Of a stretch of 64,000 bases of DNA, positions 1 through 9,940 are shown piece after piece. Position 1 is the stretch's first letter. Each line of letters starts with the position of its first letter. The position numbers and the translations under genes were made by a program. The notes below the pieces were generated by a model, which worked only from the letters and a program-made list of their open reading frames with translations, was not told the origin of the DNA and ran no database searches. Location of the stretch: the NCBI RefSeq assembly GCF_024323335.1, contig NC_066580.1, positions 141,536,188-141,600,187 on the forward strand, read 5' to 3'. The stretch is from Lathyrus oleraceus (Eukaryota; Streptophyta; Magnoliopsida; Fabales; Fabaceae).

Positions 1-1105
1 GTCCTCTGTTCACATTCCTCCGACGGTGCACAACATTTGTTTCACTCTCTCCCCTTCTGGGTGCCCCAGAGGATGGCTTCTTAGAATTCGAAGAACTCGA
101 AGAGCCAGGATCTTGTATCTTTCCTGCTTTAATGAGACTCTCAGTCCTCTCCCCACAGACAATAACATCAGAAAAGCTACTGAACGGGCAGCTCCCCATG
201 CGATCCATGAACACACCCTGCAAGGTCCTGATGAACATGTCAGTCAGCTCTCTTTCCAACATCGGAGGTTGCACTCTTGCGGCTAGCCCACGCCACCTCT
301 GGGCGTACTCTTTGAAGCTTTCCCCAGTCTTCTGACACAAGCTCTGCAGTTGGGTTCGGCTCGGAGCCATATCTATGTTGTGCTTGTATTGCCTCAGAAA
401 GGCTTCACCCAGATCTCTCCAGCTTCTGACTGATTCTTTCTTCAGATCCATATACCAGTCCAAAGACGCTCCAGACAAATTGTCTTGGAAAAAATACATC
501 CACATCTTCTCATCGTTAGTGTATGCTGAGATTTTCCTGTAGTAGGCTTGCACATGAGTGCGAGGACAGGAAGTGCCATTGTATTTGTCAAAAGACGGCG
601 CCTTGAATTTGTAGGGGATTCTCAAACCTTCCACCAGACCCATGTTAGTCACATCAAACCCAAGGGAGTTCTGACATTCCATAGCTCGGATTTTCTCAGC
701 AAGGGCATCGACCTTCCGATCCCTCTCTTCGACTCTCCCCACAACCTCATCATCTTCACTAAGCAGAGTGATCATGTCCTCTTGTCTATCAACAAGCGGA
801 GCAGGATGACGAATCGGAGCCCGGGTAGCTCTGGCGTTAACAGTCTCTGCAGCAAGAGGCTGTCTGTTAATTCTGATACCCCTTAATTCATCCCCTACAG
901 CGTAGTCATTGACGGGAGCAGCAACAACATTCTCATGAACGAGTACACCCACTGGTGATGCTCGGTTGGACGGCGGAATTACGGTCTCATGTATCTGGGC
1001 TAAGGCACGCAACTCCTCTTGCCCCTGAACGACCCCTTGCATCATTGTCATAAACTGGGCCATGTTAGCCCTCATCTCAGCCAACTCAGCTTGAACTTGA
1101 TCCAT
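1..1105 (-). CDS. gag: Element D gag polyprotein (partial, runs off window)
   Basis: Reading the minus strand from an ATG at 1105 gives 368 codons without a stop to the window edge; I checked the frame triplet by triplet. The protein starts MDQVQAELAE, like the gag of element C, with a coiled-coil-like N-terminus followed by a retrotransposon gag (capsid) domain containing the WMYFFQD, LDWYMDL and EYAQRWR blocks. The visible part ends in a Ser/Arg-rich linker before the expected zinc knuckle. Gag would form the cytoplasmic particle that packages element RNA. The open frame suggests a fairly recent copy. Plus-strand ORFs over this stretch are shadows of this gene. Confidence 0.85.
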   Translation of the reverse strand, partial: MDQVQAELAEMRANMAQFMTMMQGVVQGQEELRALAQIHETVIPPSNRASPVGVLVHENVVAAPVNDYAVGDELRGIRINRQPLAAETVNARATRAPIRHPAPLVDRQEDMITLLSEDDEVVGRVEERDRKVDALAEKIRAMECQNSLGFDVTNMGLVEGLRIPYKFKAPSFDKYNGTSCPRTHVQAYYRKISAYTNDEKMWMYFFQDNLSGASLDWYMDLKKESVRSWRDLGEAFLRQYKHNIDMAPSRTQLQSLCQKTGESFKEYAQRWRGLAARVQPPMLERELTDMFIRTLQGVFMDRMGSCPFSSFSDVIVCGERTESLIKAGKIQDPGSSSSSNSKKPSSGAPRRGESETNVVHRRRNVNRG

Positions 1106-2225
1106 ACTTTTCTGTTGATTCAATCTGGTTGAGTAGCGGTGCGGTCGTTGATCAGCTATCCTGTCTCAGTCAGGAACCAAAGTGAGAAGTCTCTCCCAAG
1201 CATGTCTGTAATGCAAGAATGATATGTGCATGATATGCATGGTATGGGTACTATATTTTATCATGAATGATCCTGAGAAAGGATATGCACATGCGGGTTA
1301 ACTTTTTTCTTTTTTCCACGCATTATTATTTTTTGAAAATAAACATGCTATGATGCAGATGATGCAACTATGACTAGCGGGCTGTGCATCTCAAGGCACA
1401 GGATCGGAGCTTTGACTTGAACTCGGAACCACAAATCATCTGAGACCCAAAATCATCTGAAACCCAAAGTCATCTGGAACCCATACTTCAGAACCAAATC
1501 ACCACCTGAGCAAGTACCCTCAACTCCAGCCCAGGGATCCGAAATAAACGGAACCCTCTGATAAATGCTAAGGTCAAACCTCCGACGTCCAGAAATAAAG
1601 ATCCATAAATCCGGCTTAACCAAAGTCACCATCACCAAATCACTGGCAGAAACCTGTACTTGCAAGAGTCAAACCCTCCCCTCACAGGTGAATTCTAACA
1701 AGGTCATCCTAAGGCGAACAATGGTCTCGACAATCGGGCAAAGATACTCAACGGGTTTGCCCTTTCGGGTGTGCCGTTGCAGCTCTCTTAAGATCGTCTA
1801 AACCAAAGATCCGGGAAAGAACGGTCACCGAAGTCAATAGCTCAAATGAGATAACCCAACTTGAGTGGAATAACTCCAAACGGAAGGACTCTCTCAAATG
1901 AACCTTGTTCGGCTGTGGTGACACATCGCAACAACATGCTGATATAGCAAGTGAGGAGACGTGAGACCACACTAATCCTAGGTGTATACTCGGGCCTGGG
2001 TTTTAGCCCTACTCAGAACACCCACCCCAAACAGAGGAACCACCTGTACAGAAGACAACACAATGATAGTATGATGCATGCAAACACTTATGCAAATATA
2101 TACACAACACAATAATCATAAATGCAATAAATAGAGCAACTCAAGAAACCTAAACCCTATCCTAGAAAGCTCTAGGAGAGACTCGCTTAGGGAAGATGAA
2201 CCAACAAGAGGTCAACTTCACTTTA
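1106..2225 (-). other. Element D leader between primer site and gag, ORF1 missing
   Basis: This 1.1-kb stretch separates the primer binding site from gag. In element C the matching interval (47497-50345) is 2.85 kb and contains ORF1. Sequence next to the primer site and next to gag resembles the two ends of the C leader (for example the repeated 'catctg-gaaccc' phrases near 1430-1490 and the 'ctgatcaacg' phrase before gag), so ORF1 appears to have been lost or never gained. No ORF above 80 codons is convincing here. Confidence 0.6.
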
Positions 2226-2243
2226 TCCCCAACAGAGTCGCCA
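2226..2243 (-). other. Primer binding site of element D (tRNA-Arg type)
   Basis: The minus strand reads TGGCGACTCTGTTGGGGA two bases after the LTR end (TG/CA boundary at 2246). This is complementary to the 3' end of a plant tRNA-Arg ending ...GAGTCG-CCA, and differs from the sites of B and C at one base. A tRNA-Arg primer is a known feature of Ogre elements; the tRNA match is from memory. Confidence 0.8.
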
Positions 2244-2429
2244 GCTGTCGCATTACGCGAAAAAACGGCGGGAAAACGAAACAACAGAGCCGCCACCGTG
2301 CGTTATTTATCCTAAAAGAGGGAAAGGAAACGCTCGAAGTAAACCTGGAAAAGACATGGTCTCGCGACCAGAGAGAGATGGGATCGGGAGTCGGTTATGC
2401 GAAGGGAAGGTATTAGCACCCCTACGCAT

Positions 2430-2445
2430 CCGTCGTACTCGACGG
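2430..2445 (-). other. AGTA-loop hairpin (HP3) in D LTR
   Basis: Six-bp stem CCGTCG/CGACGG with tetraloop AGTA on the sense (minus) strand. The same position in other LTRs keeps the AGTA loop but changes both stem arms (B: CCGTAG/CTACGG). It is followed by the conserved phrase GTGCTAATACCTTCCC. Confidence 0.6.
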
Positions 2446-2537
2446 GATCCACGCACAAAAGGAAGGATAAGGTTGCTAGAAACTGCTCAAACATCAAACA
2501 CTGGCTGAAAGGAGACACAGGAAAACAAGAGAAACTA

Positions 2538-2612
2538 ACTCGGCAGGATATCACCTCCTTGGCCTACGTAGTCTGTCAGGCACAGACATCAGAGTCGACG
2601 TAGTTCGGGACA
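2538..2612 (-). other. Leader hairpin module, D copy a
   Basis: Sense-strand order: CCGAACTACG, GACTCTGAT, hairpin 1 (2571-2587, stem GTCTGT/ACAGAC, loop GCCTG), TACGTAGGCC, then a weaker hairpin 2 (AGGA/TCCT) and CCGAG. This is one of three copies in this LTR, each with a different but complementary stem. Confidence 0.55.
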
Positions 2613-2621
2613 GGGGAAATG

Positions 2622-2697
2622 TGCTCGCTAGGATGTCGCATCCTATGCATACGTATCTTCTCGGACTAAAGAAGAATCAGAGCACTCGTAGCTCGGC
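2622..2697 (-). other. Leader hairpin module, D copy b
   Basis: Hairpin 1 at 2656-2675 has stem TCTTCT/AGAAGA; TACGTATGCA follows; hairpin 2 at 2629-2645 has stem TAGGAT/ATCCTA with loop GCGAC; then AGCGAG. Both stems are perfectly paired although their sequences differ from copies a and c. Confidence 0.6.
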
Positions 2698-2714
2698 TAA
2701 CGCACGCCAAACAA

Positions 2715-3000
2715 AACCACACAGGAAATCGACTGCCAATCGCTGGACTTACGTCAAACTCCACACAAACAGGCAAACATGGAAACCGAATGCCAATCGC
2801 TGGACTTACATCAGACTCTGAACCAACAAACACACACAGGAAACCAACTGCCAATCGCTGGACTTACGTCAGACTCCAACAAGCAAACAAGACACAGGAA
2901 ACCAACTGCCAATTGTTGGACTTATGTCAGACTCCAACAAAGAAACTGGAAACCGAATGCCAATCGCTGGACTTACATCGGACTCCAACCAGAAAAGGAG
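2715..3000 (-). repeat. Five ~58-bp tandem repeats in D LTR
   Basis: The phrase GCCAATCGCTGGACTTA (or close variants) recurs at 2735, 2792, 2850, 2908 and 2959, giving spacings of 57, 58, 58 and 51 bp. Element C has about two related units at the matching LTR position (around 46915-46985), so copy number varies between families. The short ORFs over this stretch are products of the repeat. Confidence 0.85.
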
Positions 3001-3036
3001 AAACAACTCACACAAATAAAACAAAAGGGCGCCCGG

Positions 3037-3102
3037 AGAGATCAGCTCATCTCTTGCCTACGTACCTCATCTGGTATGAGGATCAGGGCGACGTAGTTCC
3101 CC
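3037..3102 (-). other. Leader hairpin module, D copy c
   Basis: Hairpin 1 at 3065-3081 has stem CCTCAT/ATGAGG; TACGTAGGCA follows; hairpin 2 at 3037-3054 has stem AGAGAT/ATCTCT with loop GAGCTG. Both arms changed together relative to copies a and b. Confidence 0.6.
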
Positions 3103-6100
3103 TACGCAGGGAAAAAGGACTAGCCTAACCAGATACAAAGGGAGACACAAACTACTAGGGAGACTACGACTCGAGCCTAGAAGTTATCATGCATACGATC
3201 CTTATGTTAAGGTTGCTATCTAACTTGCACAGGGAGCAAGCTATCTTAAACATCACAGGCAAACACAAGAGCAAGCATACACACAGTTAGCACACACTAT
3301 ACACAAACAAAGTGGGCTCACACAGGGTTAGGCTTTAGTCAAGGGGTCATGTCAACCTCGACAAACAAGCCACTGTAACAGGGTGATGTTAGCTCTTAAC
3401 CCTAACATTGAGAGTTAGGGTGAAGCAGATGAAATGGGAAGTGAGGGTAAGACCTCACAGCTCTTATCCCTGGCCTGGGAGAGCTTCAGACAAATGAAAG
3501 TGTGGGAGTTCAGAAAGCAGGAACTCTTCTCCACATATGACTGACTCAACAAAGATCTTGGGTTAATATCCACAATGCATCAACACAAGGTGTGTGAGCA
3601 AGGTGGATGACACACTGAATAGCAGGAGATGGATTGCACATCTCTTTTATCTGCCAATTGCCTTATCAAAGGTCTTTTCCTGCTTGGCACAAAGATAAAC
3701 AAACACAAGCATTGCCTCTTAAGGAGGGCTTCAGACAGATGCCTGCCCAAGTAACAGGACAGGTCTTCTAGACTACATGAAGTCAGAGAGTTATACCTCA
3801 AATGGTTAAGCAACCAAGCAAAACAAAAACAAGTTCAAAAAGAACTTAAGCAACTTATGTACCTATGGAAACATCAAACACATCAGTACACAACTCAATC
3901 AATCTAACAGACAGTTAATCATACAATCAGACAGACAGATAAGCAAGCAATGTGCAAGCCACAAGCCAATGTGCACAACACAAATGACTTGGCATCAATG
4001 TACAAAACAACTCAAAGTTAGTCAACATCAACCAATTAGTCAACTCAAGCAAGTGAATCAATCCCATTACGACCATGTGCTTCTTAACCTGAAATCAAAG
4101 CTCAACTGTGAGTCACCAACCACAGGGCCAAGCCTAGGGTCAAAGAGGGAGAAAAAATTCAAAACAGAACATGAAATTCAACAAGAATCAACCTCAATCA
4201 ATTAAGAACACAATCCAAAAGGTCTCATGAAAATAGCATCAACCAAGTTCATTTCATAAACCAATCATGGCAAGGTATGCAAGTTGAAAGCACATTGAGA
4301 CAACAGAATGAACAAATGCACATTAATTCAAAAATGATTCAATTAATCTCAAGAAAATTCATGGCTAAACAGAACATACAACATGATCAACACACCAAAA
4401 ATTAGGGCAATTGGACAAGATTAAGCATGGTAATCAAAGTGTATAAGGCAAGGCAATCAAAACAAGCTCAAATGGGACACCAAATGTTACACCAACTTAG
4501 CACAAGCCTAAAACAGAAATGAATCAAGGTGAAAACCTCAAACCAAAGCCAACACAACCTTCAACATGTCTAGAAAGAGTGTGCAAAATTTCACATCCAT
4601 ATGATAAAGCATAAGCATTTCACACACAAATGAAATTCAAGACACTTCAAACGCCCAAAAATGACCATCCAGCAAGAAAAATCTCAATCAAATCAGAAAT
4701 CAATCCAAAAATTCCACAAAAATCATGAGCAATCACAACATCCATATCAAGCATCATACAAAAAATCACATCATTTGGAATTTATTTGGCAAGGCAAAGA
4801 AATTAATCAAGTTGGACAAGCAAAGGTGTGACACACATTGTCACACCTACATTCACATGATCATAACTCAGCAATGGCAATTGATAAAAATGCAAACTCA
4901 ACACCAAAATGTCCAGCATGAGGTCTAGTTTAAGCATGTCAAATTTGATAGGCATTGGATAAACAACCATCATTTCACAAATGAAATAGCAATGCAAGGT
5001 CAATAAAATATACATGTGCACAAACCCTAGGCAAAATAAGTTTTCAGCCGAGCACAATTTCTGGAAAATAATCAAAAAAAAACTAGACACAAAATGTGAC
5101 CTAATGCAAAAATTCTCATATTTTTTGGATGATTTATCAATCATTTATGAATTTTGAAAGTGAAAGAAAAAATAAAAAAAATGCATGTGAAGTATGTATG
5201 AACATGTGGATGTAAATGAGATAAAATGAAATGCCATTTGAATAAATGTCCTGGCCAGGTATCGAAGCGTGGCCAATTTTGAATGAAGCGCGCTTTAGAG
5301 TGAAACGCACAGTTTCACTAATGCGCTGGCAAGGCTAACCAATAGGAATGCGCGCATGGTTCTTGCATGGTCCAATCAGAAGCCAGCATTTCATAAACAC
5401 ATGCAGGACGCGGAATACACATTGGAATGGATCAAAACCTACTTCTGGAAAATATTTTCACCAGCTTCATCATGTTCATCATGTTCATGCACGCTCAAGA
5501 ACATTTCTCTCAGATTTCCAAACTAAGCATATCAACAGATAGATCTTACAACACACATCAACAATCCATGCATGGTTTAACATGAATCAACATATATAAG
5601 AAGAATCGAAGCCACGAATGTTCATACATCAAACTTTAACCTAACATATCTAACTCAATTCTACATGAAATCTTGTGATTCGAAGCTCAGTTTCACCAGC
5701 ATTCAAAGATCTATAACAACATCCTAATCATTTTAAGAATTGAGACATTCGATTTCTAACCTCTTGGAGATGCAGCTTTGGAATTCAGCAGATCTAGGCT
5801 ATGTAATGCTCGAACAGATCTTCCAACTCACTTGTATGGATGAATAGATGAAGAATTGAGACTTAATCTTGCACGATCTTGCCACAATATGAATTCACCA
5901 TTAACGGATCAAAGCCTCGAGCTGCTTCAACAGTACATGAAATGCTATGGTTTTAGCTTCAAACTTGCTCCACAATACCTCCAGATGAGAAATGAATCAA
6001 GAACAATGCAATGTGTTTGGAGAATTTGAGAAAAAATTGAGAGAGAAAATTTTCTTGAATGTGGATCTAGATCTGAATTGTGATTGTGATTATGCAGAAA

Positions 6101-6114
6101 CAGTTATGATTTGT

Positions 6115-6122
6115 CCTTTATA
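6115..6122 (-). promoter_or_regulatory. Candidate TATA box of D LTR
   Basis: The minus strand reads TATAAAGG about 990 bp into the LTR. The candidate TATA in the C LTR is about 1030 bp in, so the positions agree. Transcription from here would place the hairpin modules in the RNA leader. No other promoter evidence. Confidence 0.35.
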
Positions 6123-7113
6123 CTCCCTCATAATCATGCTGCTAATCATGTTTAAGCATTTGGTTAAGTGTATTAGGGAAATGAGAGTGTAAGTGCAAAA
6201 TGGATATTCTCACCCTATGCATGGAATAATCATGAACAGTGCACGAAAATGGTGTTGAATTTCACTCAAAATACCGTTTTGGAGCCAATGGAAGTGTTGC
6301 CATGTGTAAACAATGCATCATTTTTAAACTTGAAAATTCCCTCCAAAAATCAAGTGAAAAATCAAATGATTATGTGATGAAAATGCATGGCATGTTATGC
6401 ATGATTTGGATAGTATATGTCAAGACATGAATGTACAAAAAAGAACCACTCCATTTGGCCTTTTGGTTAAGAAGTTATGCATGTTTGAAGTTCAAAGTTC
6501 ACTTGGCCATGATTGATCCATATCTTTTCAACCATACATGAGAAATTCATGATCTTGGACTTTTTGGAAATGGGAGAGCAAGATCTACAACTTTAATGTT
6601 GGAAAAAATTTCATTTGAAACTTTCTTGATGATGTAATCTTGAGGAGAAAACCTTTCCATTTTTGGCAAATTCAAATTACAGGTCACTTACTATTTTTGG
6701 AAAGTTTTGATCTGACCTCAAATTCTTCATTGTTGATGTTTGAAATGTCAAATGAGACTTGTATGGACATGAATGAGGCCTCTCTAACCATCTCCCACCT
6801 TCAAATCCATGGTTGAACTGACAGTTGACTTCTGTTGACTTTCTAGGGTTTCAGATGAATTGATCATTGACTGATGAGCTTTGAGCCTCCAGTTCTTGGC
6901 CAAACCACTTCAATATGATCCTTAAATCATATGGACTCATTGAACCAACCCTAGGGCTTTGATTCCATAGAAAATGCACTTGCTTGCTTGCACAACTGAA
7001 TCTCCTGACCAGTCTTGACTGATGTCTTGATGGACTATGCAATGCAATGCAATGTTAATGACCTAAAATGAAAATGTATGTACAAATGGGAGGTGCAAAT
7101 TTGAGGTGCTACA

Positions 7114-8590
7114 CCTATGAATGGGTAGTGATGCCTTTTGGTCTAAAAAATGCTAGGGCAACATACCAAAGAGCAATGAATTCGATCTTCCTTGATTTCA
7201 TACAGACTTTTATGAAAATTTACATTGATGATATTGTTGTTAAGTCTATTTCAGGGAAGAGCCATATAAACCATCTTCGACTGTCTTTTGAAAGGATGAG
7301 AAGACATGGTCTGAAAATGAACTCTCTCAAATGTGCTTTTTTTGTGCAGGCGGGAGACTTCGTAAGCTTTGTGGTCCACAAAAAAAAGGAATCGAAATAA
7401 ACCAGAATAAGGCCAAGGCCATAATGGAAGCGAAAGTGCTATCAACTAAGAAGGAATTGCAGTCACTACTAGGCAAGATCAATTTCTTGAGGAGATTCAT
7501 CTCGAACCTCAGCGGAAAAATGCATGCCTTATCACCTCTGCTTCGGCTCAACAAGGAAGGTTTTGAATGGGGGCAAGCTCAGCAAGATGCTTTCGATAAA
7601 ATTAAAGAATACTTGAATCATCCGTCAATTCTGACACCGCCTTGTAGGAATAAGAGCATGAGGTTGTACATATCTGTGTCCGACAAAACTTTAGGGAGCA
7701 TGTTGGCTCAGGAGGATCATAATGGTGCGGAAAGAGCCATTAACTACCTCACTAGGGTCTTAAATGATGCATAAACTAGGTATAGCCTAGTTGAAAAATT
7801 GTGTTTATGCTTGTATTTTTCTTGTACGAAGTTGAAGAATTATATAAAACCTATTGATGTTTATGTTTCATCTCATTTTGATGTTATTAAACATATGTTG
7901 TCTAAGACAATTTTTCACAGTCGAATTGGATAATGGGCACTAGCTTTAACTGAATATTCCCTAACTTACATGCCATTAAAAGATGCTAAGGGACAAGTGG
8001 TAGTAGACTTTATAGTCGACCACTCTATAACTGACAACATATTGAATTATCTCGAATTAGAGCCTTGGAAGTTATACTTCGATGGGTCTAGTCATAAAGA
8101 TGGGACATGCATAAGAGTTCTAATTATTTCTTCTAATAAATTCCAACAAAATTCAAGTATAAAGTGGAAGGCCTTTGCCCGAATAATGAAGCTGAATATG
8201 AAGCTTGAGTAGTCGGACTTGAGATATTGTTGGAATTAGGGGAAACTCGAGTCAAAATAATGGGTGAGTCGGAGTTAGTTATAAGACAGATCACAAAAGA
8301 GTTCAAATCTGTTAAAGAGAATCTCATCATTTACTTCATAATAGCCAATCGACTATTAAGAAGATTCAAGATGGCTAGTATTCGACACATACCTTGATTG
8401 GAAAATCAAGTGGTTAGCGACTTGGCTCAAGTTGCATCTGGGTATAGAATTTCGAAAGAGAAATTGCAAAAAGTAATCGAAGTCAGAGAAAGAGTTGTGT
8501 CGACCAAATTATCCCAATCCGACTTGGAAACGACAAAACTAGGATACACCGATAAAGAAAGCTTCAAAGTATTGGCAGTGGATAGTTAGA
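7114..8590 (+). pseudogene. pol: Element G RT-RNase H remnant
   Basis: Starts mid-RT at the WVVMPFGLKNA block, just after the D insertion. The RT active site YIDD is intact at 7221-7232. A frameshift near 7340-7400 moves into the thumb/RNase H stretch (KKELQSLLGKINFLRRFI), then a stop at 7772 interrupts RNase H; further fragments follow ([19 protein letters not shown] near 7970, then [10 protein letters not shown] of a second RNase H near 8080). It resembles a different gypsy subgroup from B, C and F. Not translatable as one protein. Confidence 0.8.
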
Positions 8591-8619
8591 CAGACGAGGA
8601 TTGGAGAAAACCAATAGTC

Positions 8620-9858
8620 GTGTATTTACAGAATCTAACGATGTCTACCGAATGGAAACGCAAGTATCAAGCTTTAAGTTATGTTCTTTTGGGTATTGAA
8701 TTATTCAAAAAGACTCTTGAGGGAGTTTTACTAAAATGTCTTAGTGAATCAGAGGCATATCTAGCCATTTCGACTGTCCTTAGTGGGGCATGTGGGGCAC
8801 ACCAAGTTGGCCATAAGATGAAATGGTTATTATTTTTCCAAGGGATATACTGGCCTACCGTGTTAAAAGACTGCATTGAATTCACCAAACGGAGCCAAGA
8901 GTGTCAGGTAAATGCAGGCATACAACATGTCCCTACAAGCGAACTACATTCTATAGTCAAACCTTGGACTTTTAGAGGTCGGGCTTTAGATTTGGTTGAG
9001 GAAATTCGACCACCATCACCTAAAAGTCAGAGGTATATTTTGGTTGGCATTGATTACTTTACAAAATGGATCGAAGCTATACCCTTGCCAAATGTAGACC
9101 AAGAAGATGTGATCGAATTTATCCAAAAACACATAATTTATAGATTTGGAACCCTAGAGACCGTCACAACAGATCAAGGATCAGTATTTACTGGTAAAAA
9201 AGTGCAAGAATTTGCTATGGTAATGGGCTTCAAATTATTAACTTCTACACCATATTATGCTCAGGCTAAGGGTCAGGTCGAAATAGTGAATAAGGTGGTA
9301 ATCAACTTCATTAAGAAACATGTGGGGAAGAGGCCTAAAATTGGCACAAGACTTTAGATCATGTTTTGTGGGCATGTCGAATCTCCCCTAAGGAATCTCC
9401 CCATTTTGACCGATCTTTGGTCATGATGCAGTTTTACCAATCGAGATTTACCTACAATCAACAAGAACTAAGAGGCATCACGAAATTCCATCAGAATCAT
9501 ATTGGAACATGATGCTAGATGAGTTAGTTGATCTAGATGAGGAGAGACTCAAGGCCTTAGAATTATTGGAAAGGAAGAAGAAGAAAGTAGAGAAATCTTA
9601 CAATAAGAAGGTTAAAATCAAGACGTTTTCACCTGAGGACCTGGTTTGGAAAGTGATCCTTCCAATGGATTGAAAGAATAGGGCCTTAGGGAAATGATCC
9701 CCCAAATGGGAAGGTCCTTTTCAAATTTTACAAGTATTCTCTAATGGTGCTTATGAGATCGAGGAGCTTAATAAAGATAAAAGAATCTTAAGAGTGAATG
9801 GAAAATATTTGAAAAAGTATAAGCCAACGCTCCAAGAGATAAAAATAATAAATGAATA
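8620..9858 (+). pseudogene. pol: Element G integrase remnant
   Basis: An open stretch (8620-9357) covers the integrase zinc-binding region and catalytic core: GIYWP, then VGIDYFTKWIEAIP, TTDQGS and KGQVEIVNK blocks. The zinc region is damaged (FTKRSQECQ, where the first Cys of the final CxxC pair appears to be replaced by Ser). After 9357 the frame changes and stops appear, but integrase C-terminal sequence is readable to 9858 (KTFSPEDLVWK and GKYLKKYKP). Integrase would insert element cDNA into the chromosome; this copy cannot be full length. Confidence 0.8.
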
Positions 9859-9940
9859 ATTGCATGTGAATTGGTCGAAGCCAACATGGTTATAAAAATA
9901 TTTCCAACATGGCTTAAATTCATTACAAAGGCCCAAAGGG

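Larger units (their letters stand above)
1..7113 (-). mobile_element. Element D: Ogre-like Ty3/gypsy retrotransposon, 5' part
   Basis: Minus-strand element cut by the left window edge. Reading leftwards from 7113 it has a 4.87-kb LTR (2246-7113), a tRNA-Arg-type primer site (2226-2243), a leader of about 1.1 kb and an open gag (1105 to the edge). The LTR begins TGTAGCACCTCAAATTTG, the same terminus as element C. It interrupts the RT gene of plus-strand element G: G coding sequence resumes at 7114, and the adjacent 5 bases (CCTAT) would be the target duplication, whose other copy lies outside the window. Unlike element C it has no ORF1 between primer site and gag. Assignment to the Ogre/Tat lineage rests on gag similarity to B and C, LTR size and primer type. 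Confidence 0.85.
2246..7113 (-). repeat. 5' LTR of element D (4868 bp)
   Basis: Minus-strand LTR running from TGTAGCACC (7113 leftwards) to ...GCGACA (2246). U3 is related to the C LTR but clearly diverged; the last 250 bp are closely similar to the ends of the B and C LTRs. It contains a candidate TATA box (6115-6122), five ~58-bp tandem repeats (2715-3000) and three copies of the conserved hairpin module plus the AGTA-loop hairpin. No coding ORF is supported. The partner LTR is outside the window, so age cannot be estimated. Confidence 0.85.

Noticed and set aside
548..886. Plus-strand ORF of 112 codons
   Set aside because: Shadow of the open minus-strand gag of element D.
2621..3128. Plus-strand ORFs over the D LTR tandem repeats
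   Set aside because: Low-complexity peptides produced by the 58-bp repeat; inside an LTR on the opposite strand to transcription.
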